Below are positions 1-4,556 of a DNA stretch of 6,564 nucleotides, in pieces. Numbering within the stretch: position 1 is the stretch's first letter; the number at the start of each line of letters is the position of its first letter. Position numbers and translations under genes: made by a program. Source of the DNA: Pseudomonadota bacterium. Lineage in GTDB: Bacteria > Pseudomonadota > Gammaproteobacteria > Xanthomonadales > Xanthomonadaceae. The stretch is taken from NCBI GenBank assembly GCA_023395465.1, contig JAEWZE010000190.1, positions 1-6,564 on the forward strand, in the 5' to 3' direction. The notes beneath the pieces are model-generated. The model did not search any database, was not told where the DNA came from, and worked only from the letters and a program-made list of their open reading frames with translations.

Positions 1-49
1 ATCGAGGGCGATTGTGTAACAGCCGCCGCCATCGCTAGCGTGCCCGGCC

Positions 50-1006
50 ATGGGACACGATCACGACCACGCCAGCGCCGCCAGCATCCGCCACGAAAAG
101 CCGTTGTGGTGGGCGCTCGGGCTGATCTTCGCCTTCATGCTGGTCGAACTGGCCGCCGCCTTCGCGACCAACAGCCTGGCCCTGCTCTCGGACGCCGCGC
201 ACATGGCGACCGATGCGCTCGCGCTGGGGATCGCGCTGGTCGCGGTGCGGCTGTCGCGGCGGCCGCCCGATGCGCGACGCAGCTTCGGCTACGTACGCAC
301 AGAGGCGATGGGCGCGATGCTCAATGGCCTGCTCCTGTTCGGCCTGGCCGGCTACATCCTGTGGGAGTCGGCGCAGCGGTTCCTGCAGCCGCCCGAGGTC
401 GCCTCGACCGGCATGCTGGTGGTGGGCGTGGCGGGCCTGGCGATCAACCTGATCGCGATGCGCCTGCTGCACGCCGGCAGCGGCGAGAGCCTGAACGTCC
501 GCGGCGCCTACCTGGAAGTGTGGGCCGACATGATCGGCTCGGCGGGCGTGATCGCCGCTGCGCTGGTGATCCACTTCACCGGCTGGCAGCTGGCCGACCC
601 GATCATCGCCGCCGCGATCGGGCTGTGGGTGCTGCCGCGCGCCTGGACGCTGATGCGCCAGGCCGGGCACGTGCTGATGATGGGCGTTCCCGACGGCGTC
701 GACCTGGCCGAAGTGCGCACGGCACTGGCCCGCCTGCCCGGCGTGGCAGGGGTGCACGACCTGCACGTGTGGTCGCTGGCCTCCAGCCGGGCGGCGATGA
801 CCGCGCACCTGGTGGTGGGCGCGGCGGTTGATCCGAACGCCGTGCGCCAGCGCGCCGCGAGCCTGCTGCGCGAGCGTTTCGACATCGACCACGCCACCCT
901 GCAGGTCGAGGGCGCAGGCGACTGCCATGGCAGCGGCTGCGACGCCGGTCCCGCCGCGGAGGGTGAGGGCAGCCACGCCCACCACGACCACGGTCACCAC
1001 CACTGA
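50..1006 (+). CDS. CzcD-like cation diffusion facilitator (CDF) transporter
   Basis: This 318-residue inner-membrane protein is a CDF-family exporter, expected to move Zn2+ (possibly Cd2+/Co2+) from cytoplasm to periplasm in exchange for protons. About six membrane segments lie in residues 18-200, followed by the cytoplasmic CDF domain (about 211-287) with the conserved HDLHVWSL block at 236-243. Family metal-site residues are visible in TM2 (D48, H51, D55, in SDAAHMATD) and TM5 (E156 and D160, in EVWADMIGS). TM5 thus has ExxxD rather than the more common HxxxD; I recall this from CzcD-type proteins, so I read it as a subgroup trait. The N-terminus is GHDHDH, and the C-terminus carries Cys292, Cys297 and a run of eight histidines within 309-318, which look like metal-gathering tails. 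The ATG at 50 is chosen because it gives the His-rich start, although no good Shine-Dalgarno precedes it. It reads toward gcvT with a 73-bp gap. Metal specificity cannot be read from sequence. Confidence 0.93.
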   Translation: MGHDHDHASAASIRHEKPLWWALGLIFAFMLVELAAAFATNSLALLSDAAHMATDALALGIALVAVRLSRRPPDARRSFGYVRTEAMGAMLNGLLLFGLAGYILWESAQRFLQPPEVASTGMLVVGVAGLAINLIAMRLLHAGSGESLNVRGAYLEVWADMIGSAGVIAAALVIHFTGWQLADPIIAAAIGLWVLPRAWTLMRQAGHVLMMGVPDGVDLAEVRTALARLPGVAGVHDLHVWSLASSRAAMTAHLVVGAAVDPNAVRQRAASLLRERFDIDHATLQVEGAGDCHGSGCDAGPAAEGEGSHAHHDHGHHH

Positions 1007-1042
1007 GGTGCGCGGCGGCGGCGGTCCCGCGCCGGTGCGATC

Positions 1043-1051
1043 TGGGATAAT
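1043..1051 (+). promoter_or_regulatory. Extended -10 promoter element ahead of gcvT
   Basis: TGGGATAAT is a TGn-extended -10 with GATAAT matching five of six consensus bases. It places transcription start near 1058, about 22 nt before the gcvT ATG. No clear -35 is visible at the right distance, as is usual for extended -10 promoters. The 73-bp gap between the transporter and gcvT is too short for a tandem glycine riboswitch. Confidence 0.5.
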
Positions 1052-1079
1052 CGGCGCATTCCCGCAACCGGATCGCGCC

Positions 1080-2174
1080 ATGACCCGCAAGACCATTCTC
1101 AACGACAGCCACCGTGCGCTCGGCGCCCGGATGGTCGACTTCGGCGGATGGGACATGCCGATCCACTACGGTTCGCAGATCGACGAGCACCACCAGGTCC
1201 GCCGCGATGCCGGCATGTTCGACGTCAGCCACATGACCGTGGTCGACCTGCACGGCGGGCAGGTGCGCGCCTTCCTGCGCAGGCTGGTCGCCAACTCCGT
1301 CGACAAGCTCAAGCAGCCGGGCAAGGCCCTGTATTCCTGCATGCTCAACGAGCAGGGCGGCATCATCGACGACCTGATCATCTATTACCTGGCCGAGGAC
1401 TGGTTCCGCCTGGTGGTCAACGCGTCCACGCGCGAGAAGGACCTGGCCTGGATCGGCGCGCAGGCCGGACCGTTCGGCGTCGAGGTGCGCGAGCGTCCGG
1501 AGCTGGCGATGATCGCGGTGCAGGGGCCGAATGCGCGCGAGCGGGTGCTGGGGCTGATCGAAGGCGAGGATGCGGAGGCAGTCGGGGCGCTCGGCAAGTT
1601 CGCCGCGCGCGATGTGCCCGGCACGCGCTTTGGCGACCTGTTCATCGCGCGCACCGGTTACACCGGCGAGGACGGCTTCGAGGTGATCGTGCCCGAGGCC
1701 GGCGCGCTGTCGCTGTGGGATGCGCTGCTGCAGGCCGGGGTGAAGCCGGCTGGCCTGGGCGCACGCGACACGCTGCGCCTGGAGGCCGGGCTGAACCTCT
1801 ACGGCCAGGACATGGACGAGACGGTATCGCCGTTCGAAGCCGCGCTCGGCTGGACCGTGGCGCTGGACGAGGGGCGCGACTTCATCGGCCGCCCGCAGCT
1901 CGAACAGCACAGGCGCGACGGCGCACCGCGGCAGATGGTCGGCCTGGTGATGGACGAGAAGGGCGTGCTGCGCCACGGCCAGCGTGTGCTGACCGGCAGC
2001 GGCGACGGCGAGATCCTCTCTGGCACCTTCTCGCCCACGCTGGGCAAGGCGATCGCGTTCGCGCGGGTGCCGGCCGGCGACGTGTCCAAGGACGTGCGTG
2101 TCGACATCCGCGGCCGCGAGGTGCCGGTGCGGGTGGTCCGCTTCCCGTTCGTCCGCGACGGCAAGGCGCTCTGA
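1080..2174 (+). CDS. gcvT: Glycine cleavage system T protein (aminomethyltransferase)
   Basis: GcvT takes the aminomethyl group carried on lipoylated GcvH and transfers its one-carbon unit to tetrahydrofolate, giving 5,10-methylenetetrahydrofolate and ammonia in the cytoplasm. The product is 364 residues, the usual length. Family hallmarks are visible: FGGWDMPIHYGS at 21-32, FDVSHM at 47-52, GGIIDDLIIYY at 93-103 (the IDD aspartates match the conserved catalytic aspartate region), RTGYTGEDGFE at 191-201, and GLGARDTLRLEAGLNLYG at 225-242 (folate-binding core). The C-terminal barrel domain (about 280-364) is complete. The ATG at 1080 starts the typical MTRKTIL N-terminus; in-frame codons further upstream would extend it into the transporter gene with no homology. 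The Shine-Dalgarno is weak. gcvH follows after 94 bp. The reading frame is intact and codon use matches its neighbours. Confidence 0.98.
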   Translation: MTRKTILNDSHRALGARMVDFGGWDMPIHYGSQIDEHHQVRRDAGMFDVSHMTVVDLHGGQVRAFLRRLVANSVDKLKQPGKALYSCMLNEQGGIIDDLIIYYLAEDWFRLVVNASTREKDLAWIGAQAGPFGVEVRERPELAMIAVQGPNARERVLGLIEGEDAEAVGALGKFAARDVPGTRFGDLFIARTGYTGEDGFEVIVPEAGALSLWDALLQAGVKPAGLGARDTLRLEAGLNLYGQDMDETVSPFEAALGWTVALDEGRDFIGRPQLEQHRRDGAPRQMVGLVMDEKGVLRHGQRVLTGSGDGEILSGTFSPTLGKAIAFARVPAGDVSKDVRVDIRGREVPVRVVRFPFVRDGKAL

Positions 2175-2194
2175 CCCGATCCGACCGGCGGCGG

Positions 2195-2225
2195 TTGCGG
2201 CGGCGCCTCCGGCCTTGGCTACACT
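2195..2225 (+). promoter_or_regulatory. Possible sigma70 promoter for gcvH
   Basis: TTGCGG (2195-2200) and TACACT (2220-2225) are separated by 19 bp, slightly long for sigma70. TACACT is a fair -10. This would start transcription near 2232 and give a leader of about 37 nt. Read-through from gcvT is equally possible, since no terminator lies between the two genes. Confidence 0.35.
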
Positions 2226-2268
2226 ATCCGTCCCTTCCCCTGAAGCCCGTACGAGAGCGGAGTCCCTG

Positions 2269-2664
2269 ATGAGCGAGATCCCTGGCGACCTGAAGTTCAT
2301 GAAGTCCCACGAGTGGGCGCGTGTCGAGGGCGACGGCAAGGTCACCGTCGGCATTTCCGACCACGCGCAGGGCCTGCTCGGCGACCTGGTGTACGTGGAG
2401 CTGCCCGCGGTCGGCGACAGCGTCGAGGCCGGTACCGCCTGCGCGGTGGTGGAGTCGGTGAAGGCGGCGTCGGACGTGTACGCGCCTGTCTCGGGAACGG
2501 TCACCGCGGTCAACAACGCGCTCGCCGACAAGCCCGAGACGATCAACGAGGACGCCTACGGCGAGGGTTGGCTGTACGTGGTCGAGGTCAGCGAACCCGA
2601 CCAGCTCAACGACCTGCTCGGTCCGGACGACTACGCCGAGCTGCTCGAGGAAGACGATCACTGA
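2269..2664 (+). CDS. gcvH: Glycine cleavage system H protein (lipoyl carrier)
   Basis: GcvH is the small shuttle protein of glycine cleavage. Its lipoyl-lysine arm accepts the aminomethyl group from the P protein (GcvP), presents it to GcvT, and is reoxidised by the L protein (Lpd). The product is 131 residues, the usual size. The lipoyl domain is plain: HEWARVEGDGKVTVGISDHA at 14-33, LGDLVYVELP at 37-46, and the lipoylation motif VVESVKAASDVYAP at 60-73 with Lys65 as the predicted attachment residue. The conserved GEGWLY block follows, and the C-terminus is acidic. The ATG at 2269 is supported by GGAG at 2259-2262 with a 6-nt spacer and by the normal MSEIPGDLKF start; upstream in-frame codons overlap gcvT and show no homology. 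A strong hairpin terminator lies about 40 bp downstream, so gcvT-gcvH is the end of this transcription unit. gcvP is not in the window. Confidence 0.98.
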   Translation: MSEIPGDLKFMKSHEWARVEGDGKVTVGISDHAQGLLGDLVYVELPAVGDSVEAGTACAVVESVKAASDVYAPVSGTVTAVNNALADKPETINEDAYGEGWLYVVEVSEPDQLNDLLGPDDYAELLEEDDH

Positions 2665-2671
2665 TCCATCA

Positions 2672-2696
2672 CGCGACGGGCGTTCGACCCGTCGCG
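2672..2696 (+). terminator. Hairpin just after gcvH (first of two)
   Basis: CGCGACGGG (2672-2680) pairs perfectly with CCCGTCGCG (2688-2696) around a 7-nt loop, beginning 8 bp after the gcvH stop. No T-tract follows, so alone it is a stable 3' stem-loop, perhaps protecting the mRNA end, rather than a full intrinsic terminator. Confidence 0.5.
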
Positions 2697-2700
2697 CATG

Positions 2701-2730
2701 CGGACGCCGCCACTGCCGCGGCGTCCGTTT
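2701..2730 (+). terminator. Intrinsic terminator of gcvT-gcvH
   Basis: CGGACGCCGC (2701-2710) pairs perfectly with GCGGCGTCCG (2718-2727) around a 7-nt loop and is followed by TTT. A 10-bp GC-rich stem with a short U-run is a usual intrinsic terminator in a high-GC genome. It sits four bases after the preceding hairpin. Confidence 0.75.
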
Positions 2731-3153
2731 CCTGCCACCGCAGGAACACGCACCGCCATCCGCGCTGCGATTTTGGTTCGAGCCGAACCGGCGAAACGAC
2801 CTCGCGACCTCCCTTCGACGGCATCGTCCGCACCGAAAAAGTTTGCGCACTTTTCGCGCAAACGGTCTTTGTGCGCCGCGCAACGCGCCCTTTCGAAACC
2901 TTTTGTTCAACCGCCGTACCGCACCGGTCGAAGGCCTTCGGCTGCGCCTCGAAGACCTTGCGCGACGATCGACGTTGCGTGCGAGAGCGCGCACCTGTTT
3001 TTCAAAACACGCTTGTTTTACGCGCTTTCGTTTCGATGCAGCGCAACCGGCGCGAACATGCGCCAGGCTTTCGCGCGACCGCGATGCATCCCCGGCGGTG
3101 CGTGCGTGGACGACGCCGCCGGATGCGTTGCGAAGAATTCGTGGCGCGGGGTG
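2731..3153. other. Gene-free stretch with inverted repeats
   Basis: I see no convincing gene in these about 420 bp on either strand. Open frames here translate to arginine-rich, motif-free peptides and lack good ribosome sites. The stretch is richer in A/T tracts and TTCG/CGAA words than the flanking genes. It holds several short inverted repeats: GGTTCG/CGAACC (2775-2789, 3-nt loop), GTTTGCGC/GCGCAAAC (2841-2863), the palindrome CGAAGGCCTTCG (2929-2940), and AAAACA/TGTTTT (3004-3019, 4-nt loop). It could be a regulatory region, hold an unrecognised small RNA, or be decayed sequence. Confidence 0.55.
2836..2863 (-). terminator. Possible intrinsic terminator on the minus strand
   Basis: Read on the minus strand, an 8-bp perfect stem GTTTGCGC/GCGCAAAC with a 7-nt loop is followed directly by TTTTT (plus-strand AAAAA at 2836-2840). 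It would end a leftward transcript arising somewhere right of 2864, where I recognise no minus-strand gene. It is also far from the end of gcvH, so it is not that gene's terminator. Confidence 0.45.
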
Positions 3154-3182
3154 TTGACAGTTGAAAAAACCGTGATTAGGTT
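3154..3182 (+). promoter_or_regulatory. Near-consensus sigma70 promoter
   Basis: A perfect -35 TTGACA (3154-3159) and a -10 TAGGTT (3177-3182, four of six bases) are separated by exactly 17 bp. The spacer includes an A6 run. This is the best promoter in the window. It lies about 330 bp upstream of the histone-like gene, too far for a simple leader, and an intrinsic terminator intervenes at 3325-3356. Confidence 0.75.
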
Positions 3183-3188
3183 TCGCCC

Positions 3189-3356
3189 AACAGACGTTGC
3201 CGCAGAAGCGAGTGAGTCAGCACACAGCGAAAACGCGCAGCAAAAAAAACACCTCCGCCCCGAACTTCTACAAGGTGGATGAAGGCACCGTCTCCGCTGC
3301 GAAAACAAGACCACCTCTTTCCAGACACCTGCGCCGCATCGGGCCGCAGGTGTTTT
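3189..3356 (+). ncRNA. Candidate small RNA or attenuated leader, about 170 nt
   Basis: The strong promoter at 3154-3182 would start transcription near 3189, and an intrinsic terminator ends at 3356, giving an RNA of about 168 nt. No ORF in between has a believable start: the ATG at 3279 has AAGGTGG directly abutting it, and its frame runs through the terminator. The RNA has an unstructured A8 run (3242-3249) followed by CACCTCCGCCCC, then a second CCACCTC (3311-3317). CACCTCC matches the 3' end of 16S rRNA, so it could bind Shine-Dalgarno sequences of target mRNAs. Local pairing is possible between CGCAGC (3236-3241) and GCTGCG (3296-3301), enclosing CACCT/AGGTG (3250-3254 with 3273-3277). 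Alternatively this is a 5' leader that attenuates the histone-like gene. I do not recognise an RNA family. The 5' end is an estimate. Confidence 0.45.
3325..3356 (+). terminator. Intrinsic terminator of the candidate small RNA
   Basis: ACACCTGCG (3325-3333) pairs perfectly with CGCAGGTGT (3345-3353) around an 11-nt loop, and T4 spans 3353-3356. It lies about 160 bp before the histone-like gene start, so it either ends a separate RNA or acts as an attenuator. Confidence 0.75.
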
Positions 3357-3498
3357 CGTGTTACCGGGACCGCGTCCCCCCGAACGCGTTGTCCCTGCCG
3401 TATCCGTTCCGGCGCGCCCGGCGCGCCGGCGGTTGTGCACGGGTCCGATACCCGCGCGCTGCTTGACCACTGGGCAGTAGTACTGCAAGTCAACTGAC

Positions 3499-3504
3499 GA
3501 GGAG
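3499..3504 (+). promoter_or_regulatory. Shine-Dalgarno of the histone-like gene
   Basis: GAGGAG lies 9 nt before the ATG at 3514 and fixes the start of the histone-like gene. I could not identify a convincing promoter between the terminator ending at 3356 and this site. TTGACC at 3463-3468 is a fair -35, but no matching -10 stands at 16-18 bp. Confidence 0.7.
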
Positions 3505-3513
3505 AGCCATCCC

Positions 3514-3961
3514 ATGGCCGCGAAGAAAGCTGCAAAGAAGAAAGTCGCCAAGAAGGCGACGAAGGCACCTGCCAAGAAGACCGCCAAGGTCGCGAAGAAG
3601 AAGGTAGCCAAGAAGGCCGCCAAGAAGACGGTCCGCAAGGCCGCCACCAAGAAGGTAGCCAAGAAGGCCACCAAGAAGACCGCCAAGAAGGCGGCCAAGA
3701 AGACCACCAAGAAGGCCGCCAAGAAGAAGGTAGCCAAGAAGGCGGCGAAGAAGTCGACCCGCAAGGCCGCCAAGAAGGCGACCAAGCGTCCTGCCAAGAA
3801 GGCCGCGAAGAAGGCGACCAGGAAGGTAGCCAAGAAGGCCGCCAAGAAGTCGCCGGCCAAGAAGACCGCCAAGAAGGCGGCAGCGAAGAAGGCCACCAAG
3901 AAGGCAGCGGCCAAGAAGAGCCCGCGCAAGGCAGCCAAGAAGCGGACCGCCAAGAAGAGCG
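3514..3961 (+). repeat. Degenerate coding repeats (GCCAAGAAG units)
   Basis: The histone-like gene is built from 9-15 bp units around GCCAAGAAG (18 exact in-frame copies). A longer 17-bp word, AAGGTAGCCAAGAAGGC, recurs exactly at 3601, 3652, 3727 and 3823. These are coding repeats, not a CRISPR or a separate element. They could drive slippage or recombination that changes protein length. Confidence 0.8.
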
Positions 3962-4002
3962 CGGCCGTGACCATGCCGCCGATGCCGACGCCCCTGATCT
4001 GA
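3514..4002 (+). CDS. Histone H1-like lysine/alanine-rich DNA-binding protein
   Basis: The 162-residue product resembles the C-terminal tail of eukaryotic H1 and bacterial H1-like proteins (chlamydial Hc2 type). It has 66 lysines (41%), six arginines and no acidic residue, giving a charge near +72. It should bind DNA or RNA through charge and may compact the nucleoid; no folded domain is visible. Residues 2-148 are tandem variants of AAKK, VAKKA and TAKK, with SPAKK at 113-117 and SPRK at 136-139 recalling the H1 SPKK minor-groove motif. The last 14 residues (SAAVTMPPMPTPLI) are non-basic and unlike the rest. Lysine codons are almost all AAG: only two AAA, both within the first ten codons. The DNA contains 18 in-frame GCCAAGAAG units, so length may vary between strains. 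It has its own ribosome site and terminator. Its exact role is not shown by the sequence. Confidence 0.9.
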   Translation: MAAKKAAKKKVAKKATKAPAKKTAKVAKKKVAKKAAKKTVRKAATKKVAKKATKKTAKKAAKKTTKKAAKKKVAKKAAKKSTRKAAKKATKRPAKKAAKKATRKVAKKAAKKSPAKKTAKKAAAKKATKKAAAKKSPRKAAKKRTAKKSAAVTMPPMPTPLI

Positions 4003-4026
4003 TACCCCGATCAGCCGTAACCGAAG

Positions 4027-4067
4027 CTCCTTCTCCGCGTGCCCAGGCGGAGAGGGAGTTTTTTTTT
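4027..4067 (+). terminator. Strong intrinsic terminator of the histone-like gene
   Basis: CTCCTTCTCCGC (4027-4038) pairs with GCGGAGAGGGAG (4047-4058) over 12 bp with one T-G wobble around an 8-nt loop, followed by nine T residues (4059-4067). It starts 25 bp after the stop codon and is the strongest terminator in the window. Confidence 0.92.
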
Positions 4068-4069
4068 GG

Positions 4070-4549
4070 TGTCTTGCGTTCGGGTTGGCCCCGTCGGGCA
4101 AAGCCCGGATGGGGCCTGGCCATCGAAGGCTTGCGAGGGGCGTCCGCGGCAGAGGTCCGCCGCGCCATGCAGCCGCGCTTCCCCCGGATCAGCCGCAGCC
4201 GTGGCGGCCTTCAAGTTCGACATGCAAGGGGATCCGGCGCGCTGTGCCGAGGCTTGTGCTCGCCGGCTGGATTGCGATGCCCGCGACGCGGCGCCGGGTG
4301 GGCTGGGCCGACCGCTGCTTCGCGCCCGGCAACTGCGCCGGGAAACGAAACACGCGCCGACCGCGCGGATCAGCCACACGTCCGCGCAGGAAGAGGTGTC
4401 TGCTGCCTGGCCGGACTGCATCGCTGCCAGGCGTGTCCGGCTCGTCGGACGAGGTCAGCGTCGCCTGCACGCGCCGGGGGCGGCGACCTCACGCGTCGTC
4501 ATGCAAGGTTGCTTTCGCGATGTGCCTGGGCGCGGCGGCCAGCGCTGCC
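4070..4549. other. Intergenic stretch without a convincing gene
   Basis: This stretch of about 480 bp lies between the ends of two convergent genes. Long open frames exist on both strands, but their products are Arg/Ala/Pro-rich with no recognisable domain, as expected by chance in high-GC DNA. Contents worth noting are the hairpin at 4087-4116, a GCCTGGC/GCCAGGC inverted repeat (4405-4432), and a short cysteine-containing stretch near 4216-4280 that weakly recalls a PAN/apple domain. No clear intrinsic terminator for the leftward hydrolase gene is visible. Confidence 0.5.
4087..4116. repeat. Long GC-rich hairpin of unknown role
   Basis: GGCCCC (4087-4092) pairs with GGGGCC (4111-4116), and the stem continues inward to a three-base AAA loop flanked by GGGC and GCCC, with one G-T wobble and one bulged base. 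There is no T-tract, so it is not a standard intrinsic terminator. It lies between convergent genes and could be a REP-type element, a back-up 3' stem-loop, or chance. Whether it is repeated in the genome cannot be seen here. Confidence 0.4.
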
Positions 4550-4556
4550 TCAGCGC
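4542..4556 (-). other. Small hairpin at the hydrolase stop codon
   Basis: GCGCTG (4542-4547) and CAGCGC (4551-4556) form a perfect 6-bp stem with a 3-nt loop that includes the TGA stop of the minus-strand hydrolase (4550-4552). No U-tract follows on the minus strand, so I do not call it a terminator. Confidence 0.3.

Noticed and set aside
1007..1079. Search for a glycine riboswitch upstream of gcvT
   Set aside because: The gap is only 73 bp and shows no aptamer-like architecture.
603..2546. Very long minus-strand open frame across the transporter, gcvT and gcvH genes
   Set aside because: It is antisense to three clearly recognised genes, has no domain, and is explained by strong GC third-position bias.
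2224..2994. Minus-strand frame giving an arginine-rich peptide across gcvH and the gene-free block
   Set aside because: It overlaps gcvH in antisense, has no ribosome site or domain, and crosses the candidate minus-strand terminator at 2836-2863.
3197..3466. Possible basic leader peptide (with an internal GTG start at 3207)
   Set aside because: There is no good Shine-Dalgarno, it reads through the terminator, and the peptide shows no attenuation-type codon run. I prefer a non-coding RNA, but a short leader peptide is not fully excluded.
3472..3486. GG-N10-GC spacing resembling a sigma54 -24/-12 promoter before the histone-like gene
   Set aside because: Only the core GG/GC and a few flanking bases match, and transcription would start at about the Shine-Dalgarno itself.
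3279..3497. Possible small ORF starting at the ATG at 3279
   Set aside because: AAGGTGG abuts the start codon with no spacer, and the frame runs through the intrinsic terminator at 3325-3356.
3514..3961. Regularly spaced short repeats that could be mistaken for CRISPR or a tandem-repeat element
   Set aside because: The repeats are in-frame codons of a lysine/alanine-rich protein, with no unique spacers of constant length.
3018..3974. Minus-strand frame opposite the histone-like gene with FLAAFLA-type repeats that look like a membrane protein
   Set aside because: It is the antisense reading of AAG/GCC repeats (CTT/GGC), which always gives Leu/Phe/Ala. The plus-strand gene has the ribosome site, terminator and sensible composition.
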